Shown one piece after another: positions 18,663-26,601 of a DNA stretch of 64,000 bases. The stretch's first letter is position 1, and each line of letters starts with the position of its first letter. A program made the translations under genes and the position numbers. Where the stretch lies: the NCBI RefSeq assembly GCF_015679265.1, contig NZ_CP064942.1, positions 2,894,001-2,958,000 of the forward strand, read 5' to 3'. This stretch comes from Pontivivens ytuae (lineage in GTDB: Bacteria > Pseudomonadota > Alphaproteobacteria > Rhodobacterales > Rhodobacteraceae). The notes below the pieces were generated by a model, which was not told where the DNA came from, made no database searches, and worked only from the letters and a program-made list of their open reading frames with translations.

Positions 18663-19787
18663 ATGTCCCTGACCCGCCGCCAGACTCTCGCCCTCGTCGG
18701 AGGCGGCGTCATCGCCGCCGCCGGCGTCACCGCGACCGGCTTCGCGCTCACCCGCACACCCGAAAAGGCCCTTGCTCCGTGGGGACTTGCAGGCAGCTAC
18801 GGGGAGGCGCGGCGCGACGCGCTGTCCTACGCGATCCTGGCCCCCAACTCCCACAACCTGCAGCCCTGGCTGGTGGAGCTCGTGGGCGAGGATGAGGTTG
18901 TGCTCCACGTCGACCGCACCCGCCTCTTGCCCGAGACTGACCCCCTCGACCGCCAGATCACGATCTCCCTCGGCTGCTTCCTCGAACAGCTCCGCCTCGC
19001 CGCCACCGCCACCGGCCATGCCGTTGACATCACGCCATTTCCCGAGGGCGAGCCGGACGGGCGCCTCGACGACCGGCTCGTCGCGCGCGCCGTGTTCCGC
19101 CCCGGCGCCACCCCCGATCCGCTGCTCCCCGCCATCGTTGAGCGCCGCTCCGCCAAGGTGCCCTACGACATGGAGCGGGTGCCCGACACCGCCCCCTTCA
19201 CCGGCCCCGACCTCGCCACCGACGGCACCACCGATCCCGCCCGCGTCGCGGCCCTGCGCGACCTCTGCTGGGCCTCCTGGCGGGTCGAGTCCTCGACCCC
19301 CGCCAAGCACATGGAGAGCGTCAATGTCATGCGCCTCGGCAAGGCGGAGATCGAGGCGAACCCCGACGGCATCGAGCTCGGCGGCCCGATGCTGGAGGCG
19401 CTGATGCTCGCCGGCCTCGTCACGCGCGACCAGCTCGCCACGCCGGGCACCACCGCCTATGAGCAGGGCGTCGCCATGTACAGCGCCATGATCACGGGCA
19501 CCCCCGCCTTCGTCTGGATCAACACCGCCGGAAATGCCCGCGTCGACCAGCTCGAGGCCGGGCGGCGCTGGCTCCGGCTCAACCTCGCCACGACGCAAGC
19601 CGGACTGGGGCTGCACCCCATGTCCCAGTGCCTGCAGGAGTATCCGGAGATGGCGGAGCACTACGCGGCGGCGCACGATATGCTTGCGGCCCCCGGCGAG
19701 ACTGTGCAGATGCTGGGGCGGCTGGGCCATGCCGGGCCGGTCCCGCAGACGCCGCGCTGGAGCCTCGATGCCAAGATCCGCACCTGA
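18663..19787 (+). CDS. Tat-signal nitroreductase-family (Acg-like) oxidoreductase
   Basis: A 374-residue protein beginning MSLTRRQTLALVGGGVIAAA, a twin-arginine signal or anchor. The rest matches Acg-like nitroreductase-fold proteins: APNSHNLQPWLVEL (about 62-75), DPLDRQITISLGCFLEQLRLAA, and LGLHPMSQCLQEYPEM near the end. These are expected to bind FMN in the cell envelope; substrate unknown. GGAGG precedes the ATG. It overlaps the downstream marR gene by 20 bases and sits behind an operator-like inverted repeat, so self-repression by the MarR protein is likely. Confidence 0.85.
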   Translation: MSLTRRQTLALVGGGVIAAAGVTATGFALTRTPEKALAPWGLAGSYGEARRDALSYAILAPNSHNLQPWLVELVGEDEVVLHVDRTRLLPETDPLDRQITISLGCFLEQLRLAATATGHAVDITPFPEGEPDGRLDDRLVARAVFRPGATPDPLLPAIVERRSAKVPYDMERVPDTAPFTGPDLATDGTTDPARVAALRDLCWASWRVESSTPAKHMESVNVMRLGKAEIEANPDGIELGGPMLEALMLAGLVTRDQLATPGTTAYEQGVAMYSAMITGTPAFVWINTAGNARVDQLEAGRRWLRLNLATTQAGLGLHPMSQCLQEYPEMAEHYAAAHDMLAAPGETVQMLGRLGHAGPVPQTPRWSLDAKIRT

Positions 19788-20220
19788 CGACGCCGCCAAG
19801 ATGTTCCGTCTCTTCAACGAGATCGGCATCCTCCAGCAGCTCAGCCGAGCGATGCTGGAGCGGCATCTCGACGGGCTGACGGTGCTCCATTTCAGCGTGC
19901 TGAACCACCTGGTGCGGGTGGGCGAGGGGCCGACGCCCCTGCGCCTGTCCCGCGCCTTCCAGGTGCCGAAGACGACGATGAGCTTCACGCTGAAGGGCCT
20001 CGTCGCCCGCGACCTCGTGCGGCTGGAGCCGAGCCTGGAGGACGGGCGCGCGAAATGCGTCTTCCTGACCGACGCGGGCCGGCGCTTTCGCGAGGGGGCG
20101 ATCGCTGCGATCGGGCCGGAGCTGACCGAGGTCATGCCCCACCTGCCCGCGGGGCTCGCCGACGACCTGCTGCCGGGGCTCACCCGGCTGCGCGAGGTGC
20201 TGGACGCCGCGCGGGATTGA
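19768..20220 (+). CDS. MarR-family transcriptional regulator
   Basis: A 150-residue winged-helix regulator. Key segments are MFRLFNEIGILQQLSRAML (12-30), the recognition region TPLRLSRAFQVPKTTMSFTLKGL (about 56-78) and the wing LVRLEPSLEDGRAKCVFLTDAGRRF. The start at 19768 (MPRSAPDDAAK) overlaps the nitroreductase end and has GGAG upstream; an internal ATG at 19801 has no Shine-Dalgarno. It likely represses its own operon through the dyad at 18588-18629. The inducer is unknown. Confidence 0.88.
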   Translation: MPRSAPDDAAKMFRLFNEIGILQQLSRAMLERHLDGLTVLHFSVLNHLVRVGEGPTPLRLSRAFQVPKTTMSFTLKGLVARDLVRLEPSLEDGRAKCVFLTDAGRRFREGAIAAIGPELTEVMPHLPAGLADDLLPGLTRLREVLDAARD

Positions 20221-20234
20221 GGCCTTCGCCTCCG

Positions 20235-20262
20235 GCGGGGATATTTCGGGACAGATGAAGGC
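20235..20262 (+). repeat. Divergent GCGTATTT motif copy
   Basis: GGATATTTCGGGACAGATGA followed by AGGCGGG lies just after marR; three positions differ from the consensus. It is in the same orientation as the flanking genes. Confidence 0.5.
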
Positions 20263-20319
20263 GGGGCTCGACACGGGGCGCCGACCGCGGCGAGGATCGC
20301 GGGCGAAGGAGACCTGCCC

Positions 20320-21069
20320 ATGCGCCTCGCCGCCAATCTTTCTATGATGTTCAACGAGCTGCCCTTCCTCGACCGGTTCGCGGCGGCGCGGGCCGCGGGG
20401 TTCGAGGCGGTGGAGTTCCTGTTTCCCTACGCCTTCGACGCGCGGGAGATCGCGGCGCGGCTGGAGGGAGAGGGGCTCGAACAGGTGCTCTTCAACCTGC
20501 CCCCCGGCGATTGGGAGGCCGGGGAGCGGGGCCTCGCCGCCCTGCCGGGGCGCGAGGCGGCGTTCCGGGAGGGCGTCGCGCGGGCGGCGGACTATGCCGC
20601 GGCGCTGGGCTGCCGGACGCTGCACGCCATGGCCGGGATCGGCGGCGATGACGCGGTCTATCGCGAGAACCTGGCCTTTGCGGCCGACGCGCTCGGCGAT
20701 CTCACTCTGACTGTCGAGCCGATCAACCCGGTGGACATGCCGGGCTATCACCTCGCCGACATGGATGCAGGCGCAGCGCTGGTGGCCGGGATGGACCTGC
20801 CGAACCTGCGGCTGCAATTCGACCTCTACCATTGCCACCGGATCCACGGCGAGGTCGCGGACCGCATCGCGCGCCACGCGCCGCTGGTCGCCCACTGGCA
20901 GGTCGCGGGCTTCTCCGGCCGCCACGAGCCTGGCCCCGACGAGATCGCGCTGATCGTCGCGGCGGCGCGCGCCACGCCGGACCTCGCCATGGGCTGCGAG
21001 TACCGCCCGGCGGGTGCGACCAAGGCGGGTCTCGGCTGGCTTGATGCCGCGCGGCAGGCGATGCCCTGA
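20320..21069 (+). CDS. hyi: Hydroxypyruvate isomerase family protein
   Basis: A 249-residue TIM-barrel protein of the Hyi/OtnI group, which interconverts hydroxypyruvate and tartronate semialdehyde or related sugars. Diagnostic parts are the opening RLAANLSMMFNELPFLDRF, VEPINPVDMPGYHL (about 129-142), QFDLYHCHRIHGE (about 166-178) and the terminal MGCEYRPAGATKAGL; the E, D, H and E residues form the metal site. Glycerate 2-kinase lies 5.5 kb downstream after the sarcosine oxidase genes, which fits a route from C1/C2 compounds through glycerate, by inference. Confidence 0.87.
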   Translation: MRLAANLSMMFNELPFLDRFAAARAAGFEAVEFLFPYAFDAREIAARLEGEGLEQVLFNLPPGDWEAGERGLAALPGREAAFREGVARAADYAAALGCRTLHAMAGIGGDDAVYRENLAFAADALGDLTLTVEPINPVDMPGYHLADMDAGAALVAGMDLPNLRLQFDLYHCHRIHGEVADRIARHAPLVAHWQVAGFSGRHEPGPDEIALIVAAARATPDLAMGCEYRPAGATKAGLGWLDAARQAMP

Positions 21070-21132
21070 AAACGACACCGGGCCGTCGCAAGCGCCCTTG
21101 CCTCGGCCCGCTGCGCAAGCTCAGGTGGCGCC

Positions 21133-22383
21133 ATGGGTTATTCGGCCTTCAGGATCATTCGCGAGGGACTGACCGGCAACAAGGGCTGGCGGCCGGTCTG
21201 GCGCACGCCGGAGCCGAAGTCGCGCTACGACGTCGTCATCATCGGCGGCGGCGGGCACGGGCTGACCACCGCCTATTACCTCGCCAAGAACCACGGCATT
21301 ACCAACGTCGCAGTGCTGGAGAAGGGGTACCTGGGCGGCGGCAATGTCGGGCGGAATACGACGATCGTGCGCGCCAACTACCTGCTGCCCGGCAATTCGG
21401 AGTTCTACTCCCACTCCCTCAAGCTGTGGGAGGGGATGGAGCAGGAGCTCAACTACAACACCATGATGAGCCAGCGCAGCGTCCTGAACCTCGCCCATTC
21501 GGACGGGCAGGTGGACGCGTTTGCGCGGCGCGGCAACCAGATGCTCCTGCAGGGCGACGATGCGGAGCTGCTGGATGCCGGTGGCGTGCGGGCCCATGCC
21601 CCCTTTCTCAACCACGACAACCAGCGCTTTCCGATCCGCGGCGGGCTCTTGCACCGGCGCGGCGGCACGGCGCGGCACGACGCGGTCGCCTGGGGCTATG
21701 CACGCGGGGCGGACCGGATGGGCGTCGACCTGATCCAGAACTGCGAGGTCACGGGCTTCCAGATCACCGATGGCCGCGTGACGGGGGTGGAGACCACCCG
21801 CGGCTCCATCGCCGCCGGCAAGGTCGGGATGGCGGTCGCCGGGCGCACCTCCCAGGTGGGCGAGATGGCGGGCCTGCGCCTGCCGATCGAGAGCCACGTG
21901 CTGCAGGCCTTCGTCTCCGAAGGGTTGAAGCCCTGCATCCCCGGCGTCGTCACCTTCGGCATGGGCCATTTCTACATCAGCCAGTCGGACAAGGGCGGAC
22001 TGGTCTTCGGTGGCGACCTCGACTTCTACAACTCCTACGCCGCGCGCGGGAACCTGCCCATGGTCGAGCACGTGATGGAGGCCGGGATGAGCATGGTCCC
22101 GATGATCGGCCAGGCGAAGCTGTTGCGGTCGTGGGGCGGGATCATGGACATGACCATGGACGGCTCGCCGATCATCGACCGCACGCCGGTGGACGGGCTC
22201 TTCCTCAATGGCGGCTGGTGCTATGGCGGCTTCAAGGCGACGCCCGCCTCGGGCTGGTGCTTCGCCCACCTGATCGCGACGGGCGAACCGCACGAGGTCG
22301 CCGCCAAGTTCCGCCTCGACCGCTTCGCCACCGGGCATCTTCTGGACGAGGAAGGGACCGGGGCGCGTCCCAACCGGCATTGA
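21133..22383 (+). CDS. soxB: Sarcosine oxidase subunit beta
   Basis: A 416-residue DAO-family flavoprotein, the catalytic subunit of heterotetrameric sarcosine oxidase, which demethylates sarcosine to glycine with H2O2 and methylene-tetrahydrofolate. The FAD dinucleotide fold is YDVVIIGGGGHGLTTAYYLA (about 34-53), and GGGNVGRNTTIVRANY contains the region where FMN is attached in this family. Near-normal length. First of soxB-orf-soxD-soxA; cytoplasmic. GGTGGCG precedes the ATG. Confidence 0.96.
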   Translation: MGYSAFRIIREGLTGNKGWRPVWRTPEPKSRYDVVIIGGGGHGLTTAYYLAKNHGITNVAVLEKGYLGGGNVGRNTTIVRANYLLPGNSEFYSHSLKLWEGMEQELNYNTMMSQRSVLNLAHSDGQVDAFARRGNQMLLQGDDAELLDAGGVRAHAPFLNHDNQRFPIRGGLLHRRGGTARHDAVAWGYARGADRMGVDLIQNCEVTGFQITDGRVTGVETTRGSIAAGKVGMAVAGRTSQVGEMAGLRLPIESHVLQAFVSEGLKPCIPGVVTFGMGHFYISQSDKGGLVFGGDLDFYNSYAARGNLPMVEHVMEAGMSMVPMIGQAKLLRSWGGIMDMTMDGSPIIDRTPVDGLFLNGGWCYGGFKATPASGWCFAHLIATGEPHEVAAKFRLDRFATGHLLDEEGTGARPNRH

Positions 22384-22393
22384 GGGCGGGATC

Positions 22394-22418
22394 GTGCGTA
22401 TTTCGGGAAAGATGAAGG
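22394..22418 (+). repeat. GCGTATTT motif between soxB and the small membrane gene
   Basis: TGCGTATTTCGGGAAAGATG followed by AAGG lies 10 bases after the soxB stop and just ahead of the GTG start of the next gene. Confidence 0.7.
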
Positions 22419-22424
22419 TGGGGC

Positions 22425-22793
22425 GTGGCTGAACGGATCGAATACTGGGAGGACCGGGTGCCGGAGGAGCTGCGCCGGGCGGTAGCGGAACTCGGCAAGA
22501 AGCAGAAGAAGCTGTTGGGCATCGGTGTCCTCATCTCCTTCGGTGCGGTAATCGCCTTGATGGGGCTCTCGGCCGATCCCGATGCGGATCAGTGGCTGCT
22601 GGCAAACGAGGTGTTCGAGCTGTTCGCCGCCGGGTCGCTGACCTTCTTCGGCGGACTGATCTGGCTCTTCATCGTGAACCGCGGCATCCGCAAACAGATC
22701 GACGAGATCGAGCGGGCGGCACCTGCACAGGGCCTGAAGGCTGTGGTCGAGCGGAGCAATGTCATTTCGTTCCAGGCGTTGGACCTGCGATGA
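22425..22793 (+). CDS. Two-span membrane protein inserted in the sox operon
   Basis: A 122-residue protein with two clear transmembrane segments, LGIGVLISFGAVIALMGLS (about 31-49) and LFAAGSLTFFGGLIWLFIV (about 66-84), and a charged N-terminus (ERIEYWEDRVPEELRRAVAE). The start is GTG, directly after a repeat copy. The stop overlaps the soxD ATG (ATGA). I do not recognise the family. Sarcosine oxidase is soluble, so a membrane protein between soxB and soxD is unusual. It could be a passenger or a membrane tether; nothing in the sequence decides. Confidence 0.75.
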   Translation: MAERIEYWEDRVPEELRRAVAELGKKQKKLLGIGVLISFGAVIALMGLSADPDADQWLLANEVFELFAAGSLTFFGGLIWLFIVNRGIRKQIDEIERAAPAQGLKAVVERSNVISFQALDLR

Positions 22794-23038
22794 GGATCAC
22801 CTGTCCCCTCTGCGGCGAACGCGACCTGCGGGAGTTCTCCTATCTCGGGGACGCGCGGCTGGCCGACCGGCCGGGGGCGGAGGCGTCCGCCGAGGCCTGG
22901 GACGCCTATGTCCACCTGCGCGACAACCCCGCCGGACCCCATGCTGAGCTCTGGCAGCACGCCTCGGGCTGTCGCGCGTGGCTGCGGGTCGAGCGGGACA
23001 CGCGCACCCACCAGATTCTGAAGGTGGAGCGGGCATGA
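22790..23038 (+). CDS. soxD: Sarcosine oxidase subunit delta
   Basis: An 82-residue zinc-binding subunit. CPLCGERDLREFSY (about 5-18) gives the first Cys pair, and HASGCRAWLRVERDTRTH (about 56-73) gives the His and Cys of the site and the usual C-terminal family block. The length is typical for SoxD. The ATG overlaps the preceding stop and its own TGA overlaps the soxA start, so it is translationally coupled on both sides. Confidence 0.95.
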   Translation: MRITCPLCGERDLREFSYLGDARLADRPGAEASAEAWDAYVHLRDNPAGPHAELWQHASGCRAWLRVERDTRTHQILKVERA

Positions 23039-25911
23039 GGCTTCCCTCCCACGGCAACCGGATCGACCGGTCGCGCTCGGTGCGCTTCACCGTGGACGGC
23101 CGCGGGCATCCGGGGATGAAGGGCGATACGCTAGCCTCCGCCCTGCTCGCAGGGGGCACCCGGCTGATGGGCCGGTCCTTCAAGTATCACCGGCCGCGCG
23201 GCGTTGTGACGGCGGGCTCCGAGGAGCCCAATGCGCTCTTCACCATCGGTGACCGGCCCAATGTGCGGGCCACCACGCAAGAGATCTTCGACGGGCTCGA
23301 CGCCGCCTCCCAGAACCGCTGGCCCTCGCTCGCCGTCGACCTGATGGGGGTGAACGACCGGCTCGCGCCGTTCCTGGGCGCGGGTTTCTACTACAAGACC
23401 TTCATGTGGCCCAAGAGCTTCTGGGAGAAGGTCTACGAGCCTATGATCCGCCGTGCCGCGGGGCTCGGCGCGCTGTCCGGCGAGGTGCCGGAGGCCCATG
23501 ACAAGGCCTTCGCCCATTGCGATCTCCTGGTGATCGGCGCAGGGCCCGCGGGCCTGATGGCGGCACTCACCGCCGCCCGGCGGGGCGACCGGGTGATCCT
23601 CGTCGACGAGGATGTGCGGCCGGGCGGGCGGTTGGACGCTGAGAGCTTCGAGATCGGCGGCACGAGCGGCGCCGACTGGGCCGCCGGGGTCGCGGCGGAA
23701 CTGGCCGCGCTGCCCAACGTGACGCTGATGACCCGCACCACCGTCACCGGCGCCTATGACGGCGGCACCTACGGCGCCTATCAGCGGGTCGCCGAGCATC
23801 TCGGCACGCTGCCGCAGCACTGCCCCCGCGGCACCTTCTGGCGGATCGCCGCCCGGCGCGCGGTGCTGGCGGGCGGGGCGCATGAGCGCCTGATCGCCTT
23901 CCCCGGCAACGACCGCCCCGGCGTGATGCAGGCGAGCGCCGTGCGCGCCTACCTCCACCGCTACGGCGTCGCCCCCGGCAAGCGGATCGCTGTTTTCACC
24001 AACAACGACGACGGCTGGCGGACGGTCCGCGATCTGGAGGCGGCGGGCATCGAGGTCGCGGCCCTCATCGACACGCGCGAAGGCACGGCGCCCGACGTGC
24101 AGGCCCGTTTGATCCAAGGCGAGGTGATCTCCACCAGCGGCCACTGGGGGCTGAAGGGCATCGAGGTGCGCCACGGTCGCCGGACCGAGCGGATCGCCTG
24201 CGACTGCCTCGCCGTTTCCGGCGGCTGGAACCCCTCGGTCCACCTTACCTGCCAAATGAACGGACGCCCGGTCTGGCGTGAGGACATCGCGGCCTTCGTC
24301 CCGGCGGAGAACGCGGTACCGGGCCTCACGGCCATCGGAGCGGCGAACGGCGATTTCTCGACGGCAGCCGCCCTGCGCGCCGGGGCCGAGGCCGGGGGCG
24401 GCGGCGAGGTGCCCGAGGCCGAGGACGGCCCCACCCGCATCACCCCCTTCTGGCATGTGGAGGCGAAGGGCCGCGCCTGGCTCGACCTCCAGAACGACGT
24501 GACCGTGAAGGACGTCGCACTCGCCCACCGCGAGGCCTTCACCTCCGTCGAGCACATGAAGCGCTACACCACGCTCGGCATGGCGACCGATCAGGGTAAA
24601 CTCTCCAATGTCGGCGGTCTCGCGGTGCTCGCCGAGCTTTCGGGCCGGGAGATCCCGCAGGTCGGCACCACCACCTTCCGCCCGCCCTACACGCCCGTGC
24701 CCATCGCCGCGATGGCCGGCCGCGCGCGGGAAGATCAGTTCGCGCCGCACCGCCTGACGCCTTCGCATGATCTGTCGGTGGAGAGGGGGGCGGCGTTCCT
24801 CGAAGCCGGGCTCTGGCATCGCGCCGCCTACTATCCGCAGGGCGGCGAGGACTGGAAAACCGCCGCCGATCGCGAGGTCGGCTACGTGCGCAACACAGTC
24901 GGCATCTGCGACGTCACCACGCTCGGCAAGATCGACGTGCAGGGGCCGGGGGCGCAGGCGCTGCTCGACCTCATCTACACCGGCAAGATGTCCACGCTGA
25001 AGGAGGGCCGGGTGCGCTACGGCCTGATGCTGCGCGAAGACGGCCACGTGATGGACGACGGCACCTGCGCGCGGCTGGGGACGGAGCACTACGTCATCAC
25101 CACGACCACCGCGGCGGCCGGGGAGGTGATGTCCCATATCGAATTCTGCGCGCAGGTTCTGTTACAGAATTCCGATGTGTCGGTGATTTCTGTAACGGAT
25201 CAGTGGGCGCAGTTCGCCGTCGCCGGACCGCAGGCGCGCGACCTGCTGGCGGAGGTGGTGGAGGCGGATCTCTCTACCGAGGCGCTCCCCTTCATGGCCT
25301 TTGTCGAGACCATCGTTGCGGGCGTGCCGGGCCGCCTCTTCCGCATCTCCTTCTCCGGCGAGCAGGCCTACGAGGTCGCCGTGCCCGCCCGCTACGGCGA
25401 TGCGCTCGCAAGGCTTTTGGCCGAGAAGGCGGAGGCGCGCGGCGGCGGGCTCTACGGGATGGAGGCGCTCAACATCCTGCGTATCGAGAAGGGCTATCTC
25501 ACCCATTCCGAGATCCATGGCCGGGTGACTGCGGAGGACCTCGGCATGGGTCGCATGATCAGCCCTTCCAAGGATTGCATCGGCAAGGTGCTGGCCGCGC
25601 GGCCCGGCCTGATTGGGCCGGACCGCCAGCAATTGGTGGGTCTGCGCGCGGTCGAGGAGGGGCGGCTGCTTGCCGGAGCGCATCTCTTCGCGGAGGGCGC
25701 GGTGCCGGGTACGGGCACGGATCAGGGCTACATCACCTCGGCCTGCATCTCGCCGACGCTGGGGCCGCTGGCGCTGGGCTTCCTCGTGAACGGTCGCGCG
25801 CGGCATGGCGAGCGGATCCGGGCCGTCGACCTGTTGCGCGGAGCGGACGTGACGTGCGAGATCTGTGATCCGGTCTTCTTCGACCCGGATGGGGAGCGGA
25901 TGCGTGCGTGA
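23035..25911 (+). CDS. soxA: Sarcosine oxidase subunit alpha
   Basis: A 958-residue subunit of heterotetrameric sarcosine oxidase. The N-terminal ferredoxin-like domain has GDTLASALLAGGTRLMGRSFKYHRPRG (about 25-51). A nucleotide-binding fold follows, LVIGAGPAGLMAALTAARRG (about 165-184). The C-terminal third is a GcvT-type folate-binding domain (GICDVTTLGKIDVQGPGA, later GMEALNILRIEKGY) that captures the methyl-derived formaldehyde on tetrahydrofolate. Coupled to soxD by ATGA. An imperfect palindrome with a rare TTA codon lies in the reading frame near 25159-25198. Confidence 0.96.
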   Translation: MRLPSHGNRIDRSRSVRFTVDGRGHPGMKGDTLASALLAGGTRLMGRSFKYHRPRGVVTAGSEEPNALFTIGDRPNVRATTQEIFDGLDAASQNRWPSLAVDLMGVNDRLAPFLGAGFYYKTFMWPKSFWEKVYEPMIRRAAGLGALSGEVPEAHDKAFAHCDLLVIGAGPAGLMAALTAARRGDRVILVDEDVRPGGRLDAESFEIGGTSGADWAAGVAAELAALPNVTLMTRTTVTGAYDGGTYGAYQRVAEHLGTLPQHCPRGTFWRIAARRAVLAGGAHERLIAFPGNDRPGVMQASAVRAYLHRYGVAPGKRIAVFTNNDDGWRTVRDLEAAGIEVAALIDTREGTAPDVQARLIQGEVISTSGHWGLKGIEVRHGRRTERIACDCLAVSGGWNPSVHLTCQMNGRPVWREDIAAFVPAENAVPGLTAIGAANGDFSTAAALRAGAEAGGGGEVPEAEDGPTRITPFWHVEAKGRAWLDLQNDVTVKDVALAHREAFTSVEHMKRYTTLGMATDQGKLSNVGGLAVLAELSGREIPQVGTTTFRPPYTPVPIAAMAGRAREDQFAPHRLTPSHDLSVERGAAFLEAGLWHRAAYYPQGGEDWKTAADREVGYVRNTVGICDVTTLGKIDVQGPGAQALLDLIYTGKMSTLKEGRVRYGLMLREDGHVMDDGTCARLGTEHYVITTTTAAAGEVMSHIEFCAQVLLQNSDVSVISVTDQWAQFAVAGPQARDLLAEVVEADLSTEALPFMAFVETIVAGVPGRLFRISFSGEQAYEVAVPARYGDALARLLAEKAEARGGGLYGMEALNILRIEKGYLTHSEIHGRVTAEDLGMGRMISPSKDCIGKVLAARPGLIGPDRQQLVGLRAVEEGRLLAGAHLFAEGAVPGTGTDQGYITSACISPTLGPLALGFLVNGRARHGERIRAVDLLRGADVTCEICDPVFFDPDGERMRA
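25159..25198. repeat. Intragenic imperfect palindrome in soxA
   Basis: Arms CTGTTACAGAATTC (25159-25172) and the complement of GATTTCTGTAACGG (25185-25198) match at 12 of 14 positions around a 12-base centre. In frame it encodes LLQNSDVSVISVTD and uses TTA and GTA codons that are rare here. A close relative lies in pyrD. Confidence 0.65.
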
Positions 25912-25949
25912 AGCGGTGAACGATACGACGACACTGTTTGCGGAGGGCC

Positions 25950-26091
25950 GCGCCCGAGCCTGGGTGGGCGCCCTCGTGACGGTCGCTCAAGGCGTTGTCC
26001 CCTCAAGACAATCCACGGCGGAGCGACTTGAGAGGCTGCAAAGCGCCCTCCCGGGGGGAGGCTCGGGCGCTGCCCGGCGGTACCGCCGGGC
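25950..26091. repeat. REPIN-like inverted-repeat element, copy 1
   Basis: A 142-base element fills most of the soxA-soxG gap. An inverted unit, GCGCCCGAGCCTGGGTGGGC (25950-25969), faces a direct unit with GCGCCC...GGGCGC (26043-26070). Next comes a perfect 20-base palindrome, GCCCGGCGGTACCGCCGGGC (26072-26091). The same arrangement recurs at 42945-43083. Two opposed REP units about 70 bases apart form a REPIN-type structure. It probably folds strongly in RNA and could separate soxG from soxA expression. Confidence 0.75.
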
Positions 26092-26154
26092 GAAAGTCTT
26101 TCGTCGGTGCGCGCCCTTGGATGCCATCGGCGCTCGTTGTGAGAGTCTTCGGTA

Positions 26155-26601
26155 ATGACCCTCACCGCGACTTCCCCCTTTGCCACCTGCGAACTGCCGC
26201 TGACTGCTGGCGGCCTGCGCCTCTCCGAGTACCCGATCGAGCGGATGTGGTCCGTCGCCGTCGATACCGCCCCGACCGCCAAGGCGATCCGCGCCGATCA
26301 TGCGCACTGGTTCGTCTTCGGCGACCGTCCCGAGGGCCGGGTCACGGACCAGTCCGACGGTTGGGCGGCGCTCGACCTGACGGGCTCGGGTTGGGAGGGG
26401 GTGCTGGCCCGCCTTTGTCCGCTTGACCCCGCGACCATCGCCACCGGCACGGCGCAGCGCAGCGAGTTTGCGCATCTCATGGCGCTGGTCGTGGGGATCG
26501 AGGGTGGGGTCAGGATCTTCGTCATGCGCTCCTTTGCCCGGCACCTGCATCACGAGGTGGCGATCGCCATGCGCTCCGTCACCGCGCAGGCCGCGCTTTG
26601 A
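26155..26601 (+). CDS. soxG: Sarcosine oxidase subunit gamma
   Basis: A 148-residue protein of the SoxG family, a structural subunit of the heterotetrameric enzyme. WVVF-like HWFVFG (about 49-54), AALDLTGSGWEGVLARLCPLD (about 71-91) and the terminal VMRSFARHLHHEVAIAM match this poorly conserved family. It is 243 bases from soxA, separated by a REPIN-like element, instead of the usual close junction. Its stop overlaps the TTG start of the glycerate kinase gene. Confidence 0.87.
   Translation: MTLTATSPFATCELPLTAGGLRLSEYPIERMWSVAVDTAPTAKAIRADHAHWFVFGDRPEGRVTDQSDGWAALDLTGSGWEGVLARLCPLDPATIATGTAQRSEFAHLMALVVGIEGGVRIFVMRSFARHLHHEVAIAMRSVTAQAAL

Noticed and set aside
25159..25198. Rare TTA codons as a bldA-type translational switch
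   Set aside because: That mechanism is known from Streptomyces. Here the TTA sits in a palindrome shared with pyrD, so a DNA-level cause is simpler.
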